Shown one piece after another: positions 8,685 to 17,300 of a stretch of DNA of 63,420 bases; the first letter of the stretch is position 1, and every line of letters starts with the position of its first letter. Made by a program: the position numbers and the translations under genes. The DNA is from Candidatus Nitrosopelagicus sp. (GTDB lineage: Archaea; Thermoproteota; Nitrososphaeria; Nitrososphaerales; Nitrosopumilaceae), in the NCBI GenBank assembly GCA_028242535.1, contig JAOJYB010000006.1, forward strand, positions 1-63,420, in the 5' to 3' direction. The notes under the pieces are model-generated. The model had not been told where the DNA came from. It saw nothing but the letters and a program-made list of their open reading frames with translations, and made no database searches.

Positions 8685-9896
8685 TTACACTTTAAGATAA
8701 TTCTGAGAAAATTCCTTAACAGAATAATTTCGACCTCTCCATGATACTGCAGTAGACTTGTTTGCCTGTAAAATTCCTGCAAGAAAACCTAGTATCACAA
8801 TAATACTGCCAATAGGTGCAAAAATTGAATTTACTATATTGAGGTTCAAGCCCATTCTTGTTTCCATAACTGATGCTGAAAAAATCGTAATCGTAGAAAT
8901 AATTGCAGAAATTAGCAAAGTTGTAAATGATAAGGTTAACTCAAATGCAATTGCCGAATATACAAGTAATGGTATTGGCATAAACAAAATGAATAACACT
9001 GCAAAAAACACTCCTATGGCAGTTGAAGAGTTTTGATGATACAAAGGAACGATTAATCGTTTTAATCCATTCCACATCTCTTTTGAACTGCGAGAATATA
9101 GCGCCTCAATAAGATGTTCTCCTCTAACCATCTTCATTGCATACCCTGACTCTTTTGTGATCTTTCCTAATGCTCCATCCTCAATAATCTCTTGTTTGAC
9201 CTTTTCATGAGTTCCAATCTCTTCATAGACTTTGCGTTTAATCACAAAGAAGCTTCCAAAAAAATATCCAACTTTCTTTTTTGGATTATTCACATTTAAT
9301 GCAGAATACCTTGAATGCAAAAAAGTAGATAACATTGGCAAAGTAATCTTTGTTATCCTGTCTATACACAGAAGTCTTGGAATCACTGTCAGTGCATCAA
9401 GACTTTCTGATTGCAGATGAGATACTGCTAACGTGATTACATTTTTTTCAAATTTTGTATCTGCATCTGTAAATAGCATTATGTCTCCTGTGGCTTTCTT
9501 GAATCCTTCCATACATGCCCAATTCTTGCCCATCCAATTTTGTGGTTTTTTTCTTGCAGCAACATGGATTATTCTTGAATCTCTTTTTGAAAATTTCTTA
9601 ATTATGTCTCCTGTCTTGTCTTCTGATGAATCATCAATTGCTAAAATTTCAAAATTTTTGTAATCCTGAGCACTTAATGTTTCTAGACATCTTGAAATAA
9701 AATTTTCTTCATTTCTTGCTGGAAGAATCACAGACACTTTGGGATTTGAAGTACTCTTATTCTCAAATTTATCTAAAAATGGTGTTTTAGTAAATGATTG
9801 ATACATTGAGTGCATTAATGATAGCCATGCCAAAAAAACTCCTACTAAAATAACTGTAAAAATAAAATTAAAGACATCAATTATGATATCTACCAT
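8685..9896 (-). CDS. Membrane-associated family 2 glycosyltransferase
   Basis: The 403-aa product begins with a hydrophobic helix (residues 5-28), followed by a GT-A fold glycosyltransferase domain with VSVILPARNEE, AIDDSSEDKT and the metal-binding LFTDADTKF motif. At least three further hydrophobic helices follow in the C-terminal part. This layout is that of processive or lipid-linked GT2 enzymes acting at the cytoplasmic face of the membrane, for example in carotenoid or glycolipid glycosylation. The acceptor cannot be read from sequence. The start codon shares one base with the stop of the upstream SRPBCC gene, so the two are co-transcribed. Confidence 0.88.
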   Translation of the reverse strand: MVDIIIDVFNFIFTVILVGVFLAWLSLMHSMYQSFTKTPFLDKFENKSTSNPKVSVILPARNEENFISRCLETLSAQDYKNFEILAIDDSSEDKTGDIIKKFSKRDSRIIHVAARKKPQNWMGKNWACMEGFKKATGDIMLFTDADTKFEKNVITLAVSHLQSESLDALTVIPRLLCIDRITKITLPMLSTFLHSRYSALNVNNPKKKVGYFFGSFFVIKRKVYEEIGTHEKVKQEIIEDGALGKITKESGYAMKMVRGEHLIEALYSRSSKEMWNGLKRLIVPLYHQNSSTAIGVFFAVLFILFMPIPLLVYSAIAFELTLSFTTLLISAIISTITIFSASVMETRMGLNLNIVNSIFAPIGSIIVILGFLAGILQANKSTAVSWRGRNYSVKEFSQNYLKV

Positions 9897-10312
9897 TAAT
9901 TTTCCACTTCTTTTTTAATTGCTTGCAGCGCTTGCTCGGTCCCACTTTTTATGTGCTTTTTTATCATTCCAGTAAACATGCCCATCATCCCAGAAAATTT
10001 TACATCCCAAACTGCTTCTAGTTCAAATGAGTCATCAACATCTTTCAATGTGAGGACTTTCTCTCCCACTATCACTCCTTTTGTAAATACTGCTCTTATC
10101 ATCTCTTTTGGAACAATTGTAACTTCTTGCAAACATTTTTGATCACGAAATGCAATTGTTATCTCTCGTGATATGTGATTTTCATCTCTTGAAATGTTTC
10201 TAACCTCTTTAGTTCCTTTCCAAAATCTTGGTTCATTATCTATATCTGAAATTACATCCCAAATTTTTTTTTGAGTTGAATTGATCATCACAGATGTTTT
10301 GATTTCTGCCAT
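9896..10312 (-). CDS. SRPBCC (START-like / polyketide-cyclase-like) protein
   Basis: The product of 138 aa matches the SRPBCC helix-grip fold: an N-terminal strand TSVMINSTQKKIWDVISDI, a middle of alternating strands with FWKGTKEVR, and a long C-terminal helix after FSGMMGMFTGM. Members bind hydrophobic ligands or act as chaperones and cyclases. I place the start at ATG 10312 because the fold begins there; the frame stays open to an ATG at 10381, which would add a basic hydrophobic 23-residue leader not expected in the family. It is coupled to the downstream glycosyltransferase gene, which suggests a lipid-related role. Confidence 0.75.
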   Translation of the reverse strand: MAEIKTSVMINSTQKKIWDVISDIDNEPRFWKGTKEVRNISRDENHISREITIAFRDQKCLQEVTIVPKEMIRAVFTKGVIVGEKVLTLKDVDDSFELEAVWDVKFSGMMGMFTGMIKKHIKSGTEQALQAIKKEVEN

Positions 10313-10364
10313 ATCTTTCTTCAAATAAATGGAAAATATTAGCCTTATCAACCCTGTACTTATT

Positions 10365-10463
10365 TTACAAATTCTTCGCACAAATCGTACAAGCCACCCA
10401 TCTTTGTATTTTCACTTCTCCTTTAGGTACCTGATATTTTTCCATCATTTTGTTTGATTTCAT
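10365..10463 (-). CDS. Possible 32-aa zinc-knuckle-like microprotein
   Basis: This ORF of 33 codons starts with ATG at 10463 and has two further ATGs shortly after (10448, 10445). It ends with the segment RWVACTICAKNL, which contains a CxxC pair. It overlaps the optional upstream extension of the SRPBCC gene. The composition is protein-like and the ORF fills the otherwise empty divergent intergenic region. There is no known family, and a single CxxC could bind zinc only as a dimer. It may be a chance ORF. Confidence 0.25.
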   Translation of the reverse strand: MKSNKMMEKYQVPKGEVKIQRWVACTICAKNL

Positions 10464-10512
10464 TAATTAGATGTGAATTTTTGAAATTGTAAGTCTTGAA
10501 TTTAGAAATTAA

Positions 10513-10520
10513 TTTTAAAC
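10513..10520 (+). promoter_or_regulatory. TATA box of the tRNA-binding protein gene
   Basis: TTTTAAAC lies 20-27 bases before the ATG at 10540 and matches the element before the gene at 4040. No ribosome binding site is present, so a leaderless transcript is likely. Confidence 0.5.
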
Positions 10521-10539
10521 CGTCTATATTTGCAGTATT

Positions 10540-10866
10540 ATGGATAACATATCATACGATGATTTCTCTAAATTAGATCTACGTGTGGCAAAAATCATAT
10601 CTACAGAAAAAATTCCTGAAAAATCCAGAATTATCAAAGGGACCATCTCTTTGGGTGATGAAGAACGTGATGTAATAATTGGCGGGGCGCAATTTTATGA
10701 GCCGGAAGATCTAATTGGAAAAACAGTAATAGTGGTGGCCAACTTGGAGCCTAAAAAAATGGCAGGTATCGAATCAAATGCAATGTTACTAGCAGCTGAT
10801 ATTGATGATAAACCATTCTGGTTGACAGTTAATGAAGATGTCCCTGAAGGAACAAAGATCAAATAA
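10540..10866 (+). CDS. Stand-alone tRNA-binding (EMAPII/CsaA-like) domain protein
   Basis: The 108-aa product is a single OB-fold tRNA-binding domain as found at the C-terminus of methionyl-tRNA synthetase and in CsaA and Arc1p. Characteristic segments are FSKLDLRVAKI at the start, IIGGAQFY (strand around the RNA surface), IVVANLEPKKMAGIESNAMLLAA and the closing VPEGTKIK. In archaea such proteins are often annotated as methionine-tRNA ligase beta subunit, and they bind the elbow of tRNA. It stands alone between divergent and convergent neighbours, so its partner synthetase is elsewhere. Confidence 0.92.
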   Translation: MDNISYDDFSKLDLRVAKIISTEKIPEKSRIIKGTISLGDEERDVIIGGAQFYEPEDLIGKTVIVVANLEPKKMAGIESNAMLLAADIDDKPFWLTVNEDVPEGTKIK

Positions 10867-10870
10867 ACAT

Positions 10871-11431
10871 CTAATCGTAAACCATTAATTTTTTTTCTTC
10901 TAGTAGTGCATGTAAATTATTCACTGAGCGATATACGTCTGGTTCTTTCTTTGCACCAGTACATACAAGCTTACCTGAAGAAAATAACAAAATGACTGTT
11001 TTTGGATCAAGCATTCTATGAATTAAACCTGGAAATTGTTCAGGTTCGTACATGCTTCTTGGTAATGTTCTCGCTGCCTGCTCTAGATGAATCTTTCCAC
11101 CTAGGTTTATGGATGCAACAATATTTTGAATTGTCACCACTGCATTTTTTTTCACCGTGATATTCCCTTTCCTTAATTTTTCTACTACTGTCTTGACTGC
11201 ATTCTTTGACATCTGCTCTGATTTTGCTCCCGTACAAACCATCTTTCCTGAAGTAAAAATTAGTGTGGCAGTTTTTGGACTTTTTATTCTAAACACCAAA
11301 CCTGGAAATTGATCTGGGTGATATTCAACATCTGGAAATTTTTTTGTTATGTCATTAAGATCCATCTTTTGATCTACTGTAGCTGATGCCACCACATTTT
11401 CAATACTAACTATTGGTTTTGTTTGTGGCAT
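10871..11431 (-). CDS. tbp: TATA-box-binding protein (TBP)
   Basis: TBP nucleates archaeal transcription by binding TATA boxes with TFB. The 186-aa protein is the typical two-fold repeat: repeat 1 (about residues 8-92) with IENVVASATVDQ, FPGLVFRI, and LIFTSGKMVCTGAKSE; repeat 2 (about 98-180) with IQNIVASINLGG, FPGLIHRM and LLFSSGKLVCTGAKKE. The Phe residues in the FPGL loops intercalate in DNA. There is no N-terminal extension. The gene converges on the tRNA-binding protein gene with only 4 bases between the two stops and diverges from the DUF1512 gene. More than one TBP gene may exist in the genome. Confidence 0.97.
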   Translation of the reverse strand: MPQTKPIVSIENVVASATVDQKMDLNDITKKFPDVEYHPDQFPGLVFRIKSPKTATLIFTSGKMVCTGAKSEQMSKNAVKTVVEKLRKGNITVKKNAVVTIQNIVASINLGGKIHLEQAARTLPRSMYEPEQFPGLIHRMLDPKTVILLFSSGKLVCTGAKKEPDVYRSVNNLHALLEEKKLMVYD

Positions 11432-11533
11432 ACCAAATTATTAGAAATATCATTAATAAAATTACTCGTAAAACTACGTATACCCTATCCTGATTTGATG
11501 GATATGGTTAAATTACAAAATCAAAACAATTGA

Positions 11534-12661
11534 TTGTTGGGAATTTTGGATTTTAACTTTGATGAATTTTTGGCATGGGTTGGTGAAGATATGGATACCT
11601 TAATGATGCTTATTTGGATAATTCCTGTCATTGTTTTTGTTTTTTATGGGCAACGAATCCAATTACTAATTTCATCAAATGAAATCAAAAAAGATATTGA
11701 TAAATTAGAAGAATATACTGCATCAACCAAAAAAGATTTTCTAAATTATGTAAAAAATAATCTTACATCAAAAACAGATCCTTCAAAAAGATTGGATAGT
11801 TTCTTTGATTATTTTACAATCATGCCGGTCGATATGGATCCTAATGGAATAATCTCTAAAATTAACCATTTAGTTCGTTCCAGAGAAGATTTCATTCGTT
11901 TACAAATCAATGGAATGTTTTCTAATCTATCATCTGTGGAATTATCTAAACTTCAAAATCTATTAGAAATAGTTACTACTTTGCAATTGTTCTATAAACA
12001 TACACGTCATCTCTATCTTACTGCAAAAAAACAAAAGAATTTCCCATTAATTTTGCCTTTACAAATGATGATTCCTTTCATTATGGAAGAGGCGGTTGCA
12101 CTAAAAGATGCAATGCCTGCAATTAAGAAAGGTCAGCCAATTGGTGACAGTATTGGACCTATGATTGTTGGCCAAATGATGCTAGACACTACAAAAGAAT
12201 CAGCTGCATTTGAGACCGTATGGTCAAAAACTACTTTTGAAGATAGAGAATTATTTTTGTTAAAGGCTGAAGGTCCAAATGCAACCGTTGGTCGTCCTGG
12301 AGATGGATTTGAAAAGATCATTTCAAATAAAAAACCTGATCTTGTCATAATGATTGATGCATCACTAAAACTAGAGGGTGAGGATTCTGCATCGATAGCA
12401 AAAGGCTTTGGTGCTGCAATTGGTGGTATCGGTACTGAGAGATTCAAGATAGAAGAAATTGCAACAAAAAATCAAATTCCAATTTTAGCCCTTGTCATAA
12501 AACAATCAATTCATGAGGCAATTACTTTGATGACTCAAACAATTGCAGATAAAGCAAATACTGTAAGAGATGAGCTTCACCAAATGATTAGAGAAAATAC
12601 TACTTCTGGACAAACAATCTTGGTAATTGGTGTGGGAAACACAATTGGAGTATCACAATGA
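11534..12661 (+). CDS. DUF1512 family protein
   Basis: The 375-aa product matches the archaeal DUF1512 family. A single hydrophobic helix (residues about 22-43) near the N-terminus is followed by a charged helical region and a large C-terminal domain. That domain contains GPMIVGQMM, VGRPGDGFEKI, LVIMIDASLKLEGEDS, AIGGIGTERFKIE and a closing ILVIGVGNTIGV. The C-terminal pattern of short hydrophobic strands ending in Asp or Gly suggests a Rossmann-like fold. Function is unknown. Initiation is at TTG 11534, the first of two TTG codons in tandem. The stop TGA overlaps the ATG of a small zinc-ribbon gene (ATGA), indicating translational coupling. Confidence 0.85.
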   Translation: MLGILDFNFDEFLAWVGEDMDTLMMLIWIIPVIVFVFYGQRIQLLISSNEIKKDIDKLEEYTASTKKDFLNYVKNNLTSKTDPSKRLDSFFDYFTIMPVDMDPNGIISKINHLVRSREDFIRLQINGMFSNLSSVELSKLQNLLEIVTTLQLFYKHTRHLYLTAKKQKNFPLILPLQMMIPFIMEEAVALKDAMPAIKKGQPIGDSIGPMIVGQMMLDTTKESAAFETVWSKTTFEDRELFLLKAEGPNATVGRPGDGFEKIISNKKPDLVIMIDASLKLEGEDSASIAKGFGAAIGGIGTERFKIEEIATKNQIPILALVIKQSIHEAITLMTQTIADKANTVRDELHQMIRENTTSGQTILVIGVGNTIGVSQ

Positions 12662-12837
12662 GAAAATCAGACAACAAAATTACTACATGTTATACGTCTC
12701 TGGAATGTAATTCCTGTAAAATATTACAGAAACGAAAATTCACTGATGGGGATTTTGTATTTTCTTCTTCTGAAAATTGTTCTGACTGTGATGGAAAAAT
12801 GATGATCACAAAAATTTTCGGCGTAACTATGGATTAG
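12658..12837 (+). CDS. Small zinc-ribbon protein coupled to the DUF1512 gene
   Basis: The ORF starts in the ATGA overlap with the DUF1512 stop and encodes 59 aa. It contains two well-spaced Cys pairs, CNSC at residues 17-20 and CSDC at 41-44, plus a lone Cys11, the arrangement of a small zinc ribbon. Between the pairs lies a basic and aromatic stretch (KRKFTDGDFVF). Its last 11 bases overlap the 3' end of the convergent methionine aminopeptidase gene. The start overlap and the zinc-ribbon pattern support a real gene. It could assist the DUF1512 protein, but the function is unknown. Confidence 0.7.
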   Translation: MRKSDNKITTCYTSLECNSCKILQKRKFTDGDFVFSSSENCSDCDGKMMITKIFGVTMD

Positions 12838-13720
12838 TAGTAATTGTTACACCATTTTCATTTGGAATGAATGTATGCTCTGCCTGGGCAACTCTTTGAC
12901 CATTTCCTTCTACTAGTACTGGATATGCATGAACTGCCTTTTTCTTGATCAAAATTTCTAGTATACGTCTGGCATCTTTCTCCTCCCATTTCTCAAGTAA
13001 CCATCTTAATGCAAATGGCAACAAATTGAAATTACTCCATATGTAATCTAACATATCATCGGCTTCCTTATCTTTAGTTTTTTTCCTTGATGCTAAAGCA
13101 AAGATATTCTTCACTTTTCCCTCATGGACAAATCCCAAACCTTCTCCCGTTGTCACGAAAGGCTCACATGCAAATGCCTGCTCTTCTTGAAATGTAAATG
13201 AACCAATTGACCAAATATTTGGCACTGATCTTCCTGCATGAATTGTATATTGTTCTAAAGAATGTCCACTAAGATTTGCTATAGGCATTAATCCCAAGTC
13301 TTTGATTGTTTTTTCAATTCTTCTTCCAACATCACTTGACTTTACACCCGTTTTCATCATTGACATTGCATTGTTTAATGCAGATTCTGCACCTTGAACT
13401 AGTATGTCAAATTCTGGATTGTAACAAACTGTCACCGCAGTATCTGCTATGTATCCATCAATCTGTGCACCTAGATCAATTTTTACAAGATCGTTATCTG
13501 TAATTGTAATCTCATCGTTTGGTTCTGCCGTATAATGTGCTGCCACTTCATTAATACTAGTATTCACTGGAAATGCACATTTGGCACCTCTTTTTTTTAT
13601 CTCACTCTCTACATATTCACAAATTTCATATACTGTTTTTCCTACCCAGTCTGTCTTTCGAATATTTTCTCTAACTTCTCCTGCAATTTTCCCTGCTTTG
13701 ATATAATCATCAAATCCCAT
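12827..13720 (-). CDS. map: Methionine aminopeptidase, type II
   Basis: This cytoplasmic metallo-enzyme removes initiator Met from nascent proteins. The 297-aa product has the pita-bread fold and the five metal ligands: the Asp of VKIDLGAQIDG, the Asp of IADTAV, the His of LSGHSLEQY, the Glu of FACEPFV and the Glu of AQAEHTF. The insertion between the last two ligands (roughly residues 205-265, helical) marks it as the archaeal/eukaryotic type II enzyme. The start at 13720 gives the usual N-terminal helix with AGKIAGEVRENIRK. It converges on the small zinc-ribbon gene with an 11-base overlap. Confidence 0.95.
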   Translation of the reverse strand: MGFDDYIKAGKIAGEVRENIRKTDWVGKTVYEICEYVESEIKKRGAKCAFPVNTSINEVAAHYTAEPNDEITITDNDLVKIDLGAQIDGYIADTAVTVCYNPEFDILVQGAESALNNAMSMMKTGVKSSDVGRRIEKTIKDLGLMPIANLSGHSLEQYTIHAGRSVPNIWSIGSFTFQEEQAFACEPFVTTGEGLGFVHEGKVKNIFALASRKKTKDKEADDMLDYIWSNFNLLPFALRWLLEKWEEKDARRILEILIKKKAVHAYPVLVEGNGQRVAQAEHTFIPNENGVTITTNP

Positions 13721-13756
13721 GCACCATCTCTGATTAGCTCATTTAAAATCTATTGT

Positions 13757-13764
13757 CTTAAATT
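13757..13764 (+). promoter_or_regulatory. TATA box of the tRNA-Pro gene
   Basis: CTTAAATT lies 22-29 bases before the mature 5' end of the tRNA, as expected for an archaeal tRNA promoter. Confidence 0.4.
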
Positions 13765-13785
13765 GGGCTTTTGATTTTGTTCGCT

Positions 13786-13859
13786 GGGAGCGTGGTCTAG
13801 CTTGGTATGATTCTGCGTTTGGGACGCAGAGATCGCGTGTTCGAATCACGCCGCTCCCA
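13786..13859 (+). tRNA. tRNA-Pro (UGG)
   Basis: The 74-nt cloverleaf is complete. The acceptor stem pairs GGGAGCG with CGCTCCC, and the discriminator is A. The anticodon stem CTGCG/CGCAG encloses the loop TTTGGGA, so the anticodon is TGG and the tRNA reads Pro CCN codons. The T stem GCGTG/CACGC encloses TTCGAAT, and the D arm holds AGCTTGGTA. No intron interrupts the anticodon loop and CCA is not encoded. The gene lies in the intergenic region between the divergent MetAP gene and a small membrane protein gene. Confidence 0.97.
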
Positions 13860-13946
13860 TTTTAGATATTTATAGAAAGGATTGTCATGTTATTCGCTGA
13901 ACGATGAAGAAGAGTTAGAGTATGGACACTTGAATGAAATAATCTA

Positions 13947-14249
13947 TTGGCTCTGAGTTTGGCATTATCTTTTTATCAACACCAAAGAATACAAAATTAC
14001 TTGGCATTTCAAAGAAAAGATTTTTTATTAATCGCAGGAATATTATTTCTTTTGATTGGTCTGATGGGAGTTGGTCTTGCACCTATCTATTCTGTAATAA
14101 TCTCAATTACCATCTATGCTGGAATCAAAATCTTTATTGGCAGACGTAAGAAAATGATTGAGAAAGAAGTAGGGGAGGGTATTTGTGTTAAATGTGGTTC
14201 AAAAATTGAGAATCAAAAATGTCCAATTTGTGACAGAAAAAAATCTTGA
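13947..14249 (+). CDS. Small membrane protein with C-terminal zinc ribbon
   Basis: The 100-aa product has two closely spaced hydrophobic helices (residues about 26-44 and 46-64) followed by a basic stretch (GRRKKMIEKE). It ends in a C-terminal zinc ribbon with CVKCG at 80-84 and CPICD at 92-96. It therefore places a cytoplasmic zinc ribbon at the membrane. Many archaeal membrane-bound zinc-ribbon proteins share this design without assigned function. Initiation is at TTG 13947, the only start that includes both helices. It stands alone between the tRNA and the large surface protein gene. Confidence 0.65.
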   Translation: MALSLALSFYQHQRIQNYLAFQRKDFLLIAGILFLLIGLMGVGLAPIYSVIISITIYAGIKIFIGRRKKMIEKEVGEGICVKCGSKIENQKCPICDRKKS

Positions 14250-14393
14250 AATGTACAATTTCTACGAGCAGTTTATACTGATTTATGCCTAATTTACAGT
14301 ATTGAACTCAAAAAGATATAAGACTTTGACAAAGGGATCAACTTTTTCTCAATTTGATTCTATTATTGCTAAAAATAGGAATATGAATAGCAT

Positions 14394-17300
14394 ATGCATT
14401 TGAAAAATCCTCTCCTATTTGGCCTAATGGCTATTTTGTTGTTAGGTGGGACTGTAGCTCCCGCACTTTCACAAAGTTCTCCAGCTTCTAATTCAATAGT
14501 CATTAACGAAGTTGAAATTAATCCTATAAATGGTGCAGAATTTGTTGAACTATATAATACCACTTCTCAACCAATTGACATTAGTGGATGGTTATTAGCT
14601 CCCTCTACAACTTGGAAAACACTTGAAATTCAATCAAACACTATCATAGAACCTCAATCATTTTTAGCTTTTACACATCATAGTTCTTGGTTTAAAGACT
14701 TTGGAGATACTATTTCATTAACAAACACTTCTGGTGAGTTAATTGATGAAACTCCTTTACTAGCTGATCTTGATGATGATGGTAACACTTGGCAAAGAAA
14801 TACTGATGGTTTAGATACTGACTCTGCAACTGACTGGGAACTAAAACGCATGACTCCCAGAACTTCTAATGGAAAAATAATTGAAATTGAAGAGACAATA
14901 TTTTCTTTTTCAGGTCAAACTGATAAAACTGAATATGTTTTTGGTGATACTTTAACGATATCTGGAAATGTAAGTGAAAATTTATTCAAAAATGATGGTT
15001 TCTCATCCCCTGAAATAATCAACATCGACGTAGAAGGTCAAAATTATTTCAATAACATTGAGCTATACCCTGATCGTAATCTAAGCTTTTCAACAACATC
15101 AAGTATCCAAAATGTTTATGGATTTACCCTGGGTGACTATGATGTTGAAATATCTTACGGAGAAAATTCCATTCAAACATCATTTACAATTACTGATGAA
15201 CTAACTTCTTCAACTGAAACTGTTTCCGAAGACTTGGAACTCTCCACTGATAAGGAATCCTACATACCAGGTGAAACTGTTACACTTTTTGGAAATACTA
15301 ATTCGTTAATAGAATATGCTGGGTTGGTGTATACTGTAACTGATCCTAATGGTAAGCAAATCTTTGAAGGTACGATCTTTCAAAATCCTAATTTCTCTAT
15401 TGTTCATCAAGCTGGTGGAGGACAAATTTATCCATTTTCAACACAAATGTTCATGCAAACAGTTAATCCTGTTTATGGTACATACGAAATTCAAGGAACA
15501 TACAAATCACTAGACCCATACTCAGACAGTGCTGAAATTGATGCAAATACAACTTTTCAAGTAGTTCAAGATGTAAGGGATGAATCTATATTTTCATTAT
15601 CAACTGACAAGGAAATTTATTCTATAAGTGATACAATTTTTGTAACTGGAAGAAGTAATCAGATCTGGACAGAAAACATCGCTTTAGAAGTACAACAAAC
15701 TGGAGTTTTAACTCGTTCGACTGATCCACATAAAGGTCACTATGTTCACCCAGATCCATTTACTCTAAACGAAAGTGTGTACCTTAATGGCGATGGTACA
15801 TTTGAGTTTCAATTCAAAGTAGCAAACAGTGGAAATGTCACTGAAGATCTTTCTCGCTTTCTTGGTGATTATAGATTAACCGTATCAGAATACTTTGGAA
15901 ATGCACATGTTTCTTTTAAAATAGTTGATAATCCAGAATCTTTTGTTGATATTCGTACTCCATTGGGATTACAAATGGATAAACCTCAATATGTACTTGG
16001 AACTGCTTTCACTGTATCTGGAAAAGTTTTAGATTATGACCACAAGGATCCTCGTCTGAACAATGTAATTTTTACAATCTTTGATCCTACTGGAAACCAA
16101 TTGACTAACCAAATGGAGAGCCGTTATCTTGATGGCAACACACCAGGGCAAACCAGTAAATTAACCTTCACTGCAATTCCTGATGTTATAGGTAATTACC
16201 AAATTAGCGCCGTCTTGACTCCATTACAATTTGATCTTGGTAAATACACAATAACTGCAACTCACCCAGTTTTAAAAATAAGTGAGTCTGTTGAGTTTGA
16301 AGTTGTTTCTGCCCAATCAGAAATCTTACCACCTACTGAAACACAAGAACCATTAATTTTTGAAATATGTTCTAGTACAAGAGGCGATATCAGTGAAATT
16401 CTAAAAGATCTAAAACAAATTGGTAAGGGCGAAATACCTCCTTCCATGGAATCTGTTAATTGTGATGGTACTACTAATTTCAAAACTGGTGAAAAATTAG
16501 TCATTAGAGGACAAGTCATACCAAAACAAATAACATCTCTTGACCAATCCTCTGTAAAAACAAGTGGACAGACACAAGAAGGCTCTTCATATTCTACCAA
16601 TTATGCTCAAGCTCAATTCAATTATGTACAACTTGCAATCCCTTATCCTCAAACATTAATTATACAATCCGCAATGCAAACCGTCCCTGACGCTGATGAG
16701 GATTATCATGGCGGTGGAGGCTCTGGTTCGGCATCAACACAAGATCAGACGACGGGAACGTATGTTGGAACAGGCTCAAAAAGTGAAGCTAATGAACCTA
16801 GTAATCGAAACACAGGCTATAACGGCCAAATTGTTTACAAAGAAATTAAAAAGAATCTCATAGAAATGGACATGAAAGTTTATCCTGATAGTGAAGGAAA
16901 TTTCCATGGAGTGTTTGATCTTAGAGCTGGTATCTTTGTTGATGGAATCTATAAAATAAAGGCAGATTATTTTGGTTACAAACATGAACAGAACTTTTCA
17001 GTTATTGATAATTCTCTAAAAGGTGGACTGGCACCTGAAATAACTATTGATTTTGATAAAGATGAATATATTCCAGGTGAAACTGTCTCAATCTCTGGAA
17101 AAATCAGTAATGTGTATTACTATGATCCTGTATCTGTGATAATAGAAACTCCTGATGTATCACAAATTAATTGTTTAGTTGGGCAGCAATGTGGATTTGG
17201 AAATTCTGAGAAAAAGATTCGCGTAAATGAAGGTACTGAGGGTGCAACATTTTATATGAATTATAAAATTCCATCAGGAGATAGTTCTGTTGGAAAATAT

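Noticed and set aside
13901-13955. C/D-box-like sequence after the tRNA-Pro gene (ACGATGA ... CTGA)
   Set aside because: Box C has a mismatch, the spacers are not near 12 nt, and the element would run into the start of the gene at 13947.
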